Below are positions 16,116 to 25,754 of a stretch of DNA of 64,000 bases, piece after piece (position 1 is the stretch's first letter; each line of letters begins with the position of its first letter). A model generated the notes under the pieces. That model made no database searches, was not told the origin of the DNA, and saw nothing but the letters and a program-made list of their open reading frames with translations. The stretch is taken from assembly GCF_000282655.1 (NCBI RefSeq), contig NZ_AKIV01000135.1:1-64000 (forward strand), read 5' to 3'. The position numbers and the translations under genes were made by a program. The stretch comes from Polaromonas sp. CF318. GTDB taxonomy: Bacteria > Pseudomonadota > Gammaproteobacteria > Burkholderiales > Burkholderiaceae_C.

Positions 16116-16550
16116 TCAACGCCTAAACGGGGCCGGGCTCTTGGGCGGCAGGCCCACGGCTGCGCGTGCAAGCGCATCGGCCTCTTGGTTGCGGTGGCGC
16201 GGAATCCATACAAGCCGCGCGGATGCGAAAGAAAGCAGCGCCGCGCGCGCCTCGTCAAACAGCGGCGCCAGCCGAAGAAAAGGCTCGGTCGCGGTGCCTG
16301 CGAGCTGCTGCACGACCACGCTGTTGTCGCAGTGAATGAGCAGCGCGGCCGCTCCGCGTTGCCTCGCTTCCTGCAATGCCGCCATCAGGGCGCGCAGTTC
16401 CGCTTCGTTGTTACAGCCGCGGCCCTCCGCCGGGGCGGACATGGGGTAGCGCGTGCCGTCGGGTGACATGAGCACCGCGCCCAGGCCCATGCGGCCCGGG
16501 TTGGGCACGGCGCTGCCGTCGCAGTGAATCGTCCAGACTTGGTCGCTCAA
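16116..16550 (-). CDS. RNase HI-like protein
   Basis: A 144-aa RNase H-fold protein with the DEDD carboxylates in place: D11 (IHCDGSA), E49 (NNEAELRAL), D75 (HCDNSVVV) and D125 (RNQEADALAR). This fits the reverse-transcriptase-like RNase H (RVT_3) group, which cleaves RNA in RNA-DNA hybrids. It differs from canonical E. coli RnhA by the shorter central part and its PRHRNQEAD ending, so it may be a second, accessory RNase H. It is convergent with hipA, with only an 8-bp gap. Confidence 0.85.
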   Translation of the reverse strand: MSDQVWTIHCDGSAVPNPGRMGLGAVLMSPDGTRYPMSAPAEGRGCNNEAELRALMAALQEARQRGAAALLIHCDNSVVVQQLAGTATEPFLRLAPLFDEARAALLSFASARLVWIPRHRNQEADALARAAVGLPPKSPAPFRR

Positions 16551-16640
16551 TCAACACTTTCAGGGTGGGCGGCGCTATGGCGCCTCGGGCAATATACGCC
16601 ACGGCGCATCGCGGCTCGCCGCAGCCACCCGACTTGGTTT

Positions 16641-18665
16641 ATGGTTGCACCCATGTTCCAGATACGCCACTACCAGAACTGGCTGCGGGCCACACGCGGC
16701 CTGTCATTCGACAACTACGATGCCTTGTGGCGCTGGTCGGTCAGCGACCTCGACGCCTTCTGGCAAAGCATCTGGGACTACTTCGAGGTCCAGTCGCCCA
16801 CGCCGCATACGGCCGTGCTGGGCCGGCGCGCCATGCCGGGCGCTGAATGGTTTCCCGGCGCGCAGGGCAACTACGCGCGGCAGGTGTTCCGCCATGTGGC
16901 CGCGGCCGAGGCGGCCGGTGTGCCCGCCATCCTGAGCCAGGGCGAAGCCAGCCTGGCCAGGGGCGAGGCGGCGCGTCAACTGGGCTGGGCCGAGATGCGC
17001 CGGCAGTCGGCTTCGCTGGCCTTGCACCTCAAGGCGCAGGGCGTCCAGCCCGGCGACCGCGTGGCCGCCTACCTGCCCAACACGCCCGAGACCATGGTCG
17101 CCTTTCTCGCGACGGTCAGCCTGGGCGCCGTCTGGAGCGTCTGCGCGCCCGACATGGGCACGCCCGCCGTGCTGGACCGCTTTCGCCAGATCGCGCCCAA
17201 GGTGCTGATCGCCTGCAACGGCGTGCACTATGGCGGGCGCGACATGGCGCGCGATGAGGCGGTGGCTGAACTCGTCGCGGCGCTGCCCAGCGTCACGCAC
17301 GTGCTTGTCCACGAGATCCTCCCGTCTTCGGGCTTGCCGGCTGGCCGCGCGAGCTTCGCGCAGGCCGTCGCGCGCAACGATGCGCAGGTTGCGGCCTTTG
17401 AGCCGCTCTGGCTGCCCTTTGAGCATCCGCTGTGGATCGTCTACTCCAGCGGCACCACCGGCCTGCCCAAGCCCATCGTCCACGGCCACGGCGGCGTGGC
17501 GCTCGTGGGCTTGGCGCTGCTGCGCCTGCACAACGACCTGGCGCCCAGCCATGCCGACCCGGCCCATCCCGAACGCTTTCACTGGTACAGCTCTACGGGC
17601 TGGATCATGTGGAACGTGCAGGCCGCCAGCCTGCTCAACGGCACGACCTGCTGCATTTACGACGGCAACCCGGCCGGCACCCACAAGGACCAGCCCGACT
17701 GGACCACGCTGTGGCGTTTTGTCGCCAACACCGGCGCGACTTTCTTTGGCGCGGGTGCAGCCTTTTTTGCCAATTGCATGAAGGCGGGCATAGACATCGC
17801 GCAATGCGGGGACCTGAGCCGGCTGCGCACACTGGGCACGACAGGTTCACCGCTGAGCGAAGACACGCAGCGCTGGGGCACAGCGCAATTCGCGAAGATT
17901 GGAAACCCCAACATCTGGTGGTGCAATATCTCCGGGGGCACGGACTTCGCGGGCGCATTTATCGGCGGCAATCGCGAACTGCCCGTGGTTCCCGGCGAAA
18001 TGCAATGCCGCATCCTGGGCTGTGCCGTCGAGGCCTGGAACGACAAGGGCGAGTCCGTGGTCGATGAAGTCGGAGAACTGGTCTGCACCCAGCCCCTGCC
18101 TTCCATGCCGCTGTATTTCGTCGGCGACAAGGACAAGCAGCGCTACCTGGCGAGCTACTTCGACACCTACCCCGGCGTCTGGCGCCACGGCGACTGGCTC
18201 AAGGTCACGCGCTCGGGCGGCTGCATCATCTATGGCCGCAGCGACGCCACCATCAACCGCCACGGCCTGCGCATGGGCACCAGCGAGCTCTACAGCGCCA
18301 TCGAGGCCTTGCCCGAGGTGCTGGACTCCATGGTGGTCGACCTCGAATACCTGGGCCGCGAAAGTTATATGCCGCTCTTCGTGGTGCTGCGCCCGGGCTA
18401 TGAGCTCGACGAGGCGATGAAGGCGCGCCTGAACCAGGCCGTCAAGACCGCGCTGTCACCGCGTTTTGTGCCCAACGAAATTTTTGCCGTGCCCGAGATT
18501 CCGCGCACGCTCTCCGGCAAAAAACAGGAGCTGCCGATCAAAAAGCTGCTGCTGGGCCAGCCGCTCGAGAAGGTCGTGAACCGCGACGCCATGGCCAACC
18601 CGGCTTGCCTGGACTGGTATGTGGACTTTGCGCGCCGGCGCGCCGGGACTGCTCCTCAGGCTTGA
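16641..18665 (+). CDS. Acetoacetate-CoA ligase (acetoacetyl-CoA synthetase)
   Basis: A 674-aa AMP-forming synthetase that activates acetoacetate with ATP and CoA. Motifs in order: N-terminal ACAS cap (FDNYDALWRWSVSDLDAFWQSIWDYF), P-loop YSSGTTGLPKPIVH, STGWIMWN, GTTGSPL, ISGGTDF, the hinge-region GDWLKVTRSGGCIIYGRSDATINRHGLRMGTSELY and the C-terminal lysine region PRTLSGKKQELPIKK. The N-terminus is about 20 residues shorter than many homologues. No strong ribosome binding site is visible; ATG at 16653 is an alternative, and an upstream ATG at 16524 would overlap the divergent RNase H start. It probably serves ketone-body or PHB turnover. Confidence 0.9.
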   Translation: MVAPMFQIRHYQNWLRATRGLSFDNYDALWRWSVSDLDAFWQSIWDYFEVQSPTPHTAVLGRRAMPGAEWFPGAQGNYARQVFRHVAAAEAAGVPAILSQGEASLARGEAARQLGWAEMRRQSASLALHLKAQGVQPGDRVAAYLPNTPETMVAFLATVSLGAVWSVCAPDMGTPAVLDRFRQIAPKVLIACNGVHYGGRDMARDEAVAELVAALPSVTHVLVHEILPSSGLPAGRASFAQAVARNDAQVAAFEPLWLPFEHPLWIVYSSGTTGLPKPIVHGHGGVALVGLALLRLHNDLAPSHADPAHPERFHWYSSTGWIMWNVQAASLLNGTTCCIYDGNPAGTHKDQPDWTTLWRFVANTGATFFGAGAAFFANCMKAGIDIAQCGDLSRLRTLGTTGSPLSEDTQRWGTAQFAKIGNPNIWWCNISGGTDFAGAFIGGNRELPVVPGEMQCRILGCAVEAWNDKGESVVDEVGELVCTQPLPSMPLYFVGDKDKQRYLASYFDTYPGVWRHGDWLKVTRSGGCIIYGRSDATINRHGLRMGTSELYSAIEALPEVLDSMVVDLEYLGRESYMPLFVVLRPGYELDEAMKARLNQAVKTALSPRFVPNEIFAVPEIPRTLSGKKQELPIKKLLLGQPLEKVVNRDAMANPACLDWYVDFARRRAGTAPQA

Positions 18666-18677
18666 GCCAAGGAAGCA

Positions 18678-19637
18678 TCACACCCGCGAGCGTAACCACT
18701 GCGCCAGGTCCACCATGACCCGCAAGCCCACAGGCGACACCGCCGTGAAATGGATGCAGGCATGAATCGCCTCGGGGTAGTGCCGGTGTGCCACCTCCAC
18801 GCCCGCTGCGGCCACGCGTCGCGCGAGGGCGTGGCCTTCGTCGCGCAGCGGGTCGTGGCCCATGGTCGCCACCCAGGTGGCGGGAAGCCTGGCCAGGCCG
18901 CCTGAATCGAGCAAGGCAAAGTCGGGGTGCTTTTGCGCACCGGCCTGCTCGCCGAGATAGCTGGCCATAAACCACTGCATCACGCCCATGCTGAGAAATT
19001 TGCCTTCGTTCTCTTCGTAGGACGCGCTGGGCTGGTCGGGGTGTTGTGCCACCGGGTAGATCAGGCCCAGGGCGCGCACGGCCCTGGCGTCCACGCGGCG
19101 CGCCGCCACCAGCGCCAGCTGCGCACCGGCGCTGTCGCCGGCCACCGCGATGCGGCCGGCGTCGCCGCCCAGCGCGGTGGCGTTCGCGAGCACCCAGCGC
19201 AGGGCGGCCTCGGTGTCGTCCGGCGCGGCGGGAAAGGGATGCTCGGGCGCCAGCCGGTAATCCACCGCCACCACCAACATGCCGGCGTGGTAGCACAACG
19301 TGCGGCAGACCTTGTCATGGGTCTCCAGGTCGCCGATCACAAAACCGCCGCCATGCGCATACAGCAGCACGGGCCAGGGGCCGGCGGTGTCGGGGCTGTA
19401 CACGCGCAGGCCCAGCGGGCCGCCCGGCCCGGGGATGCTGCTGTCGTTCACCTTGCCGATGGCCGGGGCCGGCAGGCCCAGCGTGTCGGCCAGCTCGCGA
19501 TACACCTGGCGCGCGATGGCGGGAGGCAGGCTTTCCAGCGGCGGGTTGCCCTGCGCGGCGGCCTGGGCCAGGAAGCCGGCCAGGGCAGGATCCAGGGGAG
19601 CCGTCTCGAGCACGGCGGGGATGGCAGAGGGGGTCAT
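18678..19637 (-). CDS. HSL-family alpha/beta hydrolase (esterase)
   Basis: A 319-aa hormone-sensitive-lipase-type carboxylesterase with HGGGF oxyanion motif, nucleophile GDSAG, YRLAPEHPFPA, the acid in GHDPLRDEG and a catalytic His in EAIHACIHF. ATG 19637 is chosen over an in-frame upstream ATG because AAGGA lies 6 bp before it. It is the last gene of the minus-strand sigma-54-linked operon, 82 bp after the binding-protein gene, so it may hydrolyse an ester to feed the dehydrogenases encoded upstream. Substrate unknown. Confidence 0.87.
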   Translation of the reverse strand: MTPSAIPAVLETAPLDPALAGFLAQAAAQGNPPLESLPPAIARQVYRELADTLGLPAPAIGKVNDSSIPGPGGPLGLRVYSPDTAGPWPVLLYAHGGGFVIGDLETHDKVCRTLCYHAGMLVVAVDYRLAPEHPFPAAPDDTEAALRWVLANATALGGDAGRIAVAGDSAGAQLALVAARRVDARAVRALGLIYPVAQHPDQPSASYEENEGKFLSMGVMQWFMASYLGEQAGAQKHPDFALLDSGGLARLPATWVATMGHDPLRDEGHALARRVAAAGVEVAHRHYPEAIHACIHFTAVSPVGLRVMVDLAQWLRSRV

Positions 19638-19719
19638 TGCAGTCCTTAGCAGTTCACAGTTGCAGTACAAGGGCTAGCGCGGAACCGGCTTTTGCCGGGC
19701 CGCAGGCGCTTCAGGGGTG

Positions 19720-20832
19720 TCATCTCATTAATTTGCCGTCGCGCGCCCGCATGCCGATCTCGACGTGGTCCGACGCGTGGTGCCGCTCTTTTCCAAACAG
19801 GAGCCTGAAGCCGCCCAGGTCCAGCGCGCCCAGGCTCTCCATCGCCTCGCCCATGCGCGGGCCGTCGGCGCGCGGGCCGGCGCGGCGCAAGGCCTCGGTG
19901 CAGACACGCAGGTTCAGGTAGGACTCCAGGCCCTCGAAGGTCAAGGCCTCTGGGCCTATGAAGGCGTCGGCATCGCGCTCGAGTTCGCGCACGATGGGCA
20001 GGCGGGCCACCTCGGGGTTCGGCACCACGCTGGTGTAGCCCACCAGCCGGTTGCGAAACAGGCGCGTCAGCTGCGTGAGCCCCGCCGTCGACAAGGTGGC
20101 GACGGTGGACGGCGCGCTGTCATAGGTCGAGGCCGGAAGCCGGCCCAGCGCATCCAGCACCTCGTTGCCCAGGTTCAGCACCAGGGCTTGCGGCGCGGCT
20201 TTGGCGACGTCCTGGAAAGCCTTGTCGATCACGTCCAGGCGCGTATCGGTCGTGATGCGCGTGAGCTGCCGGCCATTGCCCTGCAGGGCCGCCGTCAGTG
20301 CCTCGGTGCGTGCCGGCTCGGAGTCATCGGCCAGCAGCACCACCCTGGAAACGCCAATCGATGCCAGCTGGCGCGCCAGTGCATCGGCCTCCCTGGCATC
20401 ATCCGGCCGCAGGCTGAATACATGGCGAACGTCCGGGGCGCGAAGGGCCAGCGCGCCCGACATGGGGCCGACCAGCGGCACACGCAGCTCGCGCGTGGCC
20501 TGGGCCGCCTCCAGGCAGGCCCGCTCGCCCAGGCAGTTCACGATGAGCGCCGCCTTGTGCTGGCGCACCAGGGTTCGCAGGTTGGCGGCCACACGCCGGC
20601 TGTCGCCGCCGTCGTCCAGCGTCACCAGCTCCACGGGGCGACCGAGGATGCCGCCCGACGCATTGACGCGCTCCACATGGGCGCGGGCGCCGGCCAGCAC
20701 ACGGTTCGCGACCGGAAAGCCGGCACCGGTCAGCGGCAGCGACTGCCCGATGACGATGGGCTCGGGCGCGGCCCGGCTTGCCATGCAGGCGCACAGCAGC
20801 ATCGCCGCGGCAAGCAGTGTGCGCCGGCTCAT
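19720..20832 (-). CDS. Liv-type periplasmic binding protein coupled to RND gene
   Basis: A 370-aa protein with a signal peptide (SRRTLLAAAMLLCACMASRA, ending about residue 21) and the Peripl_BP_6 fold (IVIGQSLPLTGAG, VNASGGILGRPVELVTLDDGG, and the C-terminal LGGFRLLF). Such proteins bind small molecules for ABC importers or sensors. Its ATG overlaps the stop of the RND transporter gene (ATGA), so the two are translationally coupled, and no ABC permease is in the operon. It is diverged from the other three binding proteins of this window. It may serve as a periplasmic ligand carrier or receptor for the RND system. Confidence 0.85.
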   Translation of the reverse strand: MSRRTLLAAAMLLCACMASRAAPEPIVIGQSLPLTGAGFPVANRVLAGARAHVERVNASGGILGRPVELVTLDDGGDSRRVAANLRTLVRQHKAALIVNCLGERACLEAAQATRELRVPLVGPMSGALALRAPDVRHVFSLRPDDAREADALARQLASIGVSRVVLLADDSEPARTEALTAALQGNGRQLTRITTDTRLDVIDKAFQDVAKAAPQALVLNLGNEVLDALGRLPASTYDSAPSTVATLSTAGLTQLTRLFRNRLVGYTSVVPNPEVARLPIVRELERDADAFIGPEALTFEGLESYLNLRVCTEALRRAGPRADGPRMGEAMESLGALDLGGFRLLFGKERHHASDHVEIGMRARDGKLMR

Positions 20833-23276
20833 GCCGGCACACCCGCGCCGTCCGGCCTGGGGCTGGCGAAGGCCGGGGCCGGCCGCAGCAGAAAGTAGGC
20901 CAGCGCCGGCAGCAGCACCAGCGCCCCCACCATGTTCCACACAAACATAAAGGCCAGCAGGATGCCCATGTCGGCCTGGAACTTGATCGGCGAAAAAGCC
21001 CAGGTGCTCACGGCGAGGGCCAGCGTGATACCGGTGAGCAGCACCACGCGGCCGGTGAACTGCAGCGCATGGTGGTAGGCGTCGGACAGGCTGGCGCCTT
21101 CGCGCATGCGGGCCAGCGTGATGCTGAGCACATAAAGCGCGTAGTCCACGCCTATGCCCACGCCCAGCGCGATCACCGGCAACGTGGCGACCTTGACCCC
21201 CATGCCAAGGCCTACCATCAGCGCCTCGCACAAAATCGAAGTCAGCACCAGCGGCAGCACCGCCACCACCACCGCGCGCCAGGAGCGGAAGGTGATCCAG
21301 CACAACACCACCACCGCCGCATAGACCCACAGCAGCATCTCGCGCATGGCCTTGCCCACCACGATATTGGTGGCGGCCGCGATGCCGGCGCTGCCGGCCG
21401 CCAGCTTGAAGCTGACCTCGGGCGTGTTGTTGACGGCCGCGAAGCGCTCCACGCCCTCCACCACGCCGGCCAGCGTTTCGGCCTTGTGGTCTTTCAGGTA
21501 AACATAGAGGGCCAGGAAGGAGCAGCTCTGGTTGAAGAGCTCGCGCGGCGCGCGCGTCTGCACGCCGCCCAGCGCGCCCTCGTTGGGCAGCAACTCGAAC
21601 CACTTGAAGTTGCCTTCGTTGTAGCCCACCATGGCCAGCTTGGACAGCGCGGCCATGGAGTTGGTGGACTCTACGCCGGGCAACTGCTCAAGCCGCCAGG
21701 CCAGCGCGTCGACCTTGGCCAGGGTTTCATAGGCCGTGCATTTGTCCGCGGGCGTGGTGACCATCACCGTCAGGATGTCGGCGCTGGCCGCGTAGTGGGC
21801 GATCTGGTAGGCGTTGTCCTGGTTGTAGCGCGAGCCCGGCCGCAGCTCGGAGGCGCCCGCATCCAGGTCTCCTATCTTCAGGTGCAGGCTGGCGGCATAA
21901 CCGCCCGCGGCCATCAGGGCCGCAACCACCACGGCCGCCGTGGCCCAGCGCTTTTGCGTGAAATGGTCGAGCAAGGCCCACAGCCATGAGCGCCGGCCTT
22001 GCCGTCCCTGCTGCTCGGTTTCCTGGCGCAGGCTGCGCGCCGCGGCGGCCGGTGCCACGCCCGCATAGGACAGCAGTATGGGCAGCAGCACCAGGTTGCT
22101 GAAGATCAGCACCGCCACGCCTATGCTGGCGATCAGCGCCAGGTCCTGGATGACCTTGATCTGGATGATGACCAGCACCGCGAAGCCCACGGCATCGCAG
22201 AGCAGGGCGGTCAGGCCGGCCACAAAGAGGCGCCGGAAGGTGTAGCGCGCGGCCACCACGCGGTGCGTGCCGCGGCCTATGTCCTGCATGATGCCGTTCA
22301 TCTTCTGCGCGCCGTGGCTCATGCCGATGGCGAACACCAGAAAGGGCACCAGCACCGAATAAGGGTCCAGCTCGTAGCCCAGCAGTGCCAGCAGGCCGAA
22401 CTGCCAGACCACCGCCACCAGCGAGCAGGCCACCACCAGCGCGGTGCTGCGCTTGCAGCGGGTGTAGCCGTAGAGCACCACGGTGGTGATGGCCAGGGCC
22501 AGCAGGAAGAACAGCAACACCTGGTGCAGGCCCTCGATCAGGTCGCCCACCACCTTGGCGAAACCGGTTACGCGGATCTGCAGCGTGTCGCTGCCGTACT
22601 TGGCGCGCAAGGCTTCGACCTGGCGCGACAGTTCGCCGTAGTCCAGCGCCTGGCCGGTCTCGGGGTTGCGGTCCAGCAGCGGGACAAACACGATGCTGGA
22701 CTTGAAGTCGCCCGCCACCAGCTGGCCGATCTCGCCCGAACGCTCAACGTTGGCGCGCAGCCCGGCGAGGCTCGCGGGCGAGCCGTCGTAAGCGTCGGGG
22801 ATCACCGGCCCGCCGTCCAGTCCTTCCTCGGTCACAGCCACCCAGCGCGTGTTGGAGGTCCACAGCGACTTCATGAAAGGCCGGTCCACGCCGGGCAGCA
22901 AAAAGATCTCGTCATTGACCTTTTGCAGCGCGTCGAGGTAGGCCTTGTCGAAGATGGTGCCTTGTTTGGCCTCCACCACCAGCCGCAGCGCGTTGGCCTG
23001 GCCGCCCAGGTCGGCCTTGTGGGCCAGGTAATTGACGATGTAGGGATGGCCCGTGGGAATGGTTTTCTCAAAGCTCGCGTTCAGGCGCAGCCTGGTCGCC
23101 TGCCAGCCCAGCAGCAGGGTGAGCAGCACGCAGACGGCCATGACCCAGGGCCTGTGGTTGAAAAAGACGCGCTCGAGCAGCGAGCCCGAGCGCGTGTCGA
23201 AATCCTCCAGCCGCGCAACGACGGGTTGTGCGGGCTGGAGATCAGGAGAAGAGGCGGAGGAGGAATCGGCGTGCAT
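20829..23276 (-). CDS. RND-superfamily transporter, MMPL type
   Basis: An 815-aa membrane protein with the RND topology: TM1 at about residues 45-63, a large periplasmic loop, a five- to six-helix bundle (about 235-430), a second anchor around 465, another large loop and a final six-helix bundle (about 645-800). Proton-relay-like polar residues lie in the helices (IGMSHGAQKMNG in the first bundle; GVGIGVDYALYVLS in the second). The MMPL branch moves lipids, sterols, hopanoids and other hydrophobic molecules, not usually as a tripartite drug pump. The operon partners are a YCF48 propeller, DUF1329 and DUF1302 proteins, which suggests a dedicated trans-envelope pathway. Confidence 0.9.
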   Translation of the reverse strand: MHADSSSASSPDLQPAQPVVARLEDFDTRSGSLLERVFFNHRPWVMAVCVLLTLLLGWQATRLRLNASFEKTIPTGHPYIVNYLAHKADLGGQANALRLVVEAKQGTIFDKAYLDALQKVNDEIFLLPGVDRPFMKSLWTSNTRWVAVTEEGLDGGPVIPDAYDGSPASLAGLRANVERSGEIGQLVAGDFKSSIVFVPLLDRNPETGQALDYGELSRQVEALRAKYGSDTLQIRVTGFAKVVGDLIEGLHQVLLFFLLALAITTVVLYGYTRCKRSTALVVACSLVAVVWQFGLLALLGYELDPYSVLVPFLVFAIGMSHGAQKMNGIMQDIGRGTHRVVAARYTFRRLFVAGLTALLCDAVGFAVLVIIQIKVIQDLALIASIGVAVLIFSNLVLLPILLSYAGVAPAAAARSLRQETEQQGRQGRRSWLWALLDHFTQKRWATAAVVVAALMAAGGYAASLHLKIGDLDAGASELRPGSRYNQDNAYQIAHYAASADILTVMVTTPADKCTAYETLAKVDALAWRLEQLPGVESTNSMAALSKLAMVGYNEGNFKWFELLPNEGALGGVQTRAPRELFNQSCSFLALYVYLKDHKAETLAGVVEGVERFAAVNNTPEVSFKLAAGSAGIAAATNIVVGKAMREMLLWVYAAVVVLCWITFRSWRAVVVAVLPLVLTSILCEALMVGLGMGVKVATLPVIALGVGIGVDYALYVLSITLARMREGASLSDAYHHALQFTGRVVLLTGITLALAVSTWAFSPIKFQADMGILLAFMFVWNMVGALVLLPALAYFLLRPAPAFASPRPDGAGVPA

Positions 23277-23299
23277 GACTTTTGGGTGACTGTCTTTTT

Positions 23300-24358
23300 T
23301 CAGTGGGCGGGCAGTTCCACGCGCCGCATGCCGCGCAGGCTCGCGAGTACCAGCGCGCCATCGGCCGCCAGCGCGACGCCGGAGACCGGGACAGGCTCGC
23401 GCGCGGGGATGCGCCGCAGCGCCGGTCCGTCCGCGCCGCCCAGCAAGGCGTCGCCGGCCTGGCCCAGCAGCACAAAGCCGCCGTTCGGCAAAGCCGTGCC
23501 GGCACCAACGGCCATGGGCAGGCCGGTGTCCAGCTTGTCCCAGTGCTGCCCTTCATCGCCGGAACGCCAGGCCGTGCCGCGCAGGCCGTAGGCCACCAGG
23601 GCGCCGCCGCGTGTCTGCAGCAGGCCGAAGAAACTGCCCTTGTAGGGCGAGGCCAGCGCGCTGAAGCTCGCGCCGCCATCGGTGGAGCGCAGCAGCAGGC
23701 CCTGCTCGCCGGCAACCACCAGCGTGCGGCCGCGGGCGCGCACGCCGTAGAGGTGCAAGCTCTTGGGGTTGGGCAAGCGCGGCCCCAGCGCCGCCCAGCT
23801 CTTGCCGCCGTCATCGGTGGCAAACATCAGGTTGTAGGCGCCGACGGCAAAGCCGCGCTGCGCATCGAGAAATTCCAGGTCAAAAAAAGGTTTGTCGGCG
23901 CCCTCTTCCACCAGGCGCTCCGCTTGTGCCATGGCCTTGGCATCGCCGCTGCGCTGCGCCGCCTGCTTCACGAGCTCGGCCGCCTGCACGCCGTCAAGCT
24001 GCTTGTGCCAGCTGGCGCCGGCGTCGTCGCTGCGCAGGATGACGCCCAGGTGGCCGGCGGCCCAGCCGGTGCGCGCGTCGGCAAAACACACGGCCGCCAG
24101 GCTGGCCTGCACCGGCACCTGCGCCTGCCGCCAGCTCGCGCCGTGGTCGTCCGACAGCAGCACCGTGCCGCGCTCGCCGACGGCCACCAGCCGGTCGCCG
24201 GCCCGCGCCACGGCCAGCGTGGCCGCGCCGAGTGCCTTGGGTGTGGGCAGCGCGGCCTGCGACAGCACGGCCGGCACGCTGGCCGCCCATGCGGGCAGCA
24301 TCGCCGCGCCACCCAGCAGGCCCGCCAGGGCGGCTTGCCGGCGCGTGACTCCAGCCAT
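23300..24358 (-). CDS. YCF48/HCF136-like beta-propeller protein
   Basis: This 352-aa exported protein starts with a twin-arginine-like signal (TRRQAALAGLLGG...AWAAS). It has repeated Asp-box or BNR-like units, e.g. LLSDDHGASWRQ, LRSDDAGASWHK, FATDDGGKSWAA, LRSTDGGASFSA and WRSGDEGQHWDK, consistent with a seven-bladed propeller like the plant HCF136/YCF48 assembly factor. It overlaps the DUF1329 gene by one base (TGATG) and ends 23 bp before the RND gene. It is likely a periplasmic adaptor of the RND complex. The exact role is unknown. Confidence 0.85.
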   Translation of the reverse strand: MAGVTRRQAALAGLLGGAAMLPAWAASVPAVLSQAALPTPKALGAATLAVARAGDRLVAVGERGTVLLSDDHGASWRQAQVPVQASLAAVCFADARTGWAAGHLGVILRSDDAGASWHKQLDGVQAAELVKQAAQRSGDAKAMAQAERLVEEGADKPFFDLEFLDAQRGFAVGAYNLMFATDDGGKSWAALGPRLPNPKSLHLYGVRARGRTLVVAGEQGLLLRSTDGGASFSALASPYKGSFFGLLQTRGGALVAYGLRGTAWRSGDEGQHWDKLDTGLPMAVGAGTALPNGGFVLLGQAGDALLGGADGPALRRIPAREPVPVSGVALAADGALVLASLRGMRRVELPAH

Positions 24359-25716
24359 CAGCGCGCGCCTTCGCTGGAGAGCGACTCGGCGCTGAAGAAG
24401 GAGCGCGGAATCGGCGGCTGCACCTCGTACTGCCTGGGTAGCTCGTTGGAGGCCATGTTCAGGTAGTAGGCGCCGGTCTGCATGTCATAGCCGCCCCACA
24501 GCACGACGTTGCTCACGGCCGGGATGTCCGGCGCCGTCAGCATCAGCGCGTAGTTGGTGCGCCAGAGCTGGCCCTTGGCGTCCCAGCCGTCGAACAGCGC
24601 GATTTGCCAGGAGTCCTCGTCGATGTAGTACTTGCGCTTGGGCACCACGTGGCGCTTGCCGGCCGCCAGCGTGGCCTCGACTTCCCAGACGCGGTGCAGC
24701 TCCCAGCGCACCTGCGTGGGGTTCAGCGTGTTGGGCGTCACCAGGTCTTCGATCTTCGCGGAGGCGGCGCGGTTGTTGTTGTAGGGGATGTAGATCTCCT
24801 TCTTGCCCACCAGCTTGAGCTCGTGTTTGTCGATGGGGCCGAACAGCGTGAAGGCCTCGTCGAACAGGCCTATGCCGGAGGTCACCGAGTCGGGCGTGTC
24901 GTAGGCCACGGAAGGCGCCTTGCGCACGCGGCGCTGGCCCACCAGGTATTGCCACAGGCCGCGCGGCGCGGCTTCCGAGACGCCGTCGAGTGCCAGGATG
25001 GCCTCGCCCGCCTTGGAGCCCGGCGCGTTGACCACCAGCTTGCCGTACTGGTAGTAGCCGTCGAATTTCTCGGCGCTGCCGTCCTTGTCGTAAAAGGCCT
25101 GGCGTATGGTCTGCGTGCCGCCGGAGGCCATGGTGCGCTTGCCGTCGGAAGTCACCACCCACACGCGCATGGGCATGGAGAAGTTGCCGCCGCGCCAGGC
25201 CGTGCGCTGGTTCCACATGGCTTCATAGCCGTCCTTGGGGATGGGAAACGGTATGCCGCCGAAAGCGCCTTCCATGCCGTAGCCGCCCTCTATGGTCTTG
25301 GCCCGGGTGGCGTTTTTAAAAGTGTTGTCGTACACCGACTGCGGCGCCGCCGCGGTGCGGTGCGTGGGATAGACGTCGATGCGGAAGTCGGGGTATTTCT
25401 TCATCAGCGCCTGCACGCCGTCGGTCAGCTTGTCGGCGTGCTGCGCCATGTTCTTGGCATTGATCGACAGGAGGGGTTTTTCGCCGGGGTAGAGGTCGGG
25501 CCGCGCATCGCCGTTTTTGTAGCCCGGCGTGGCCTTGGTGAGGCCCCCTTCCCAGGGCGGGATGCTGCCGTCCTTGTTGCCGGCTTTTTCGGCGCCCATG
25601 GGCGTCAAGGTGGATTTCAGCCTGGCGGCCTCTTCGGCGGTGACGCCGGCCTGGGCGGAGATCGCGCCGGCCAGCAGGGCTGCCATGAGCAAGGAATGTG
25701 TTGCGGTCTGCTTCAT
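24358..25716 (-). CDS. DUF1329 envelope protein
   Basis: A 452-aa exported protein with a signal peptide ending SAQA and DUF1329 hallmarks: LTPMGAEKAGNKDGSIPPWEGGL near the N-terminus, KNATRAKTIEGGYGMEGAFGGIPFPIP, and a C-terminal RRTY-like region with KRKYYIDEDSWQIALFDGWDAKGQLWR. Structural knowledge of the family suggests a LolA/LolB-like fold able to hold lipophilic ligands. It is almost always encoded with a DUF1302 protein and an RND transporter, as here. A periplasmic carrier or outer membrane-associated role is inferred. Confidence 0.88.
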   Translation of the reverse strand: MKQTATHSLLMAALLAGAISAQAGVTAEEAARLKSTLTPMGAEKAGNKDGSIPPWEGGLTKATPGYKNGDARPDLYPGEKPLLSINAKNMAQHADKLTDGVQALMKKYPDFRIDVYPTHRTAAAPQSVYDNTFKNATRAKTIEGGYGMEGAFGGIPFPIPKDGYEAMWNQRTAWRGGNFSMPMRVWVVTSDGKRTMASGGTQTIRQAFYDKDGSAEKFDGYYQYGKLVVNAPGSKAGEAILALDGVSEAAPRGLWQYLVGQRRVRKAPSVAYDTPDSVTSGIGLFDEAFTLFGPIDKHELKLVGKKEIYIPYNNNRAASAKIEDLVTPNTLNPTQVRWELHRVWEVEATLAAGKRHVVPKRKYYIDEDSWQIALFDGWDAKGQLWRTNYALMLTAPDIPAVSNVVLWGGYDMQTGAYYLNMASNELPRQYEVQPPIPRSFFSAESLSSEGAR

Positions 25717-25754
25717 GATGGTTGTCTCGGTGGTGTTATCGAAAAGTCGGAAAC

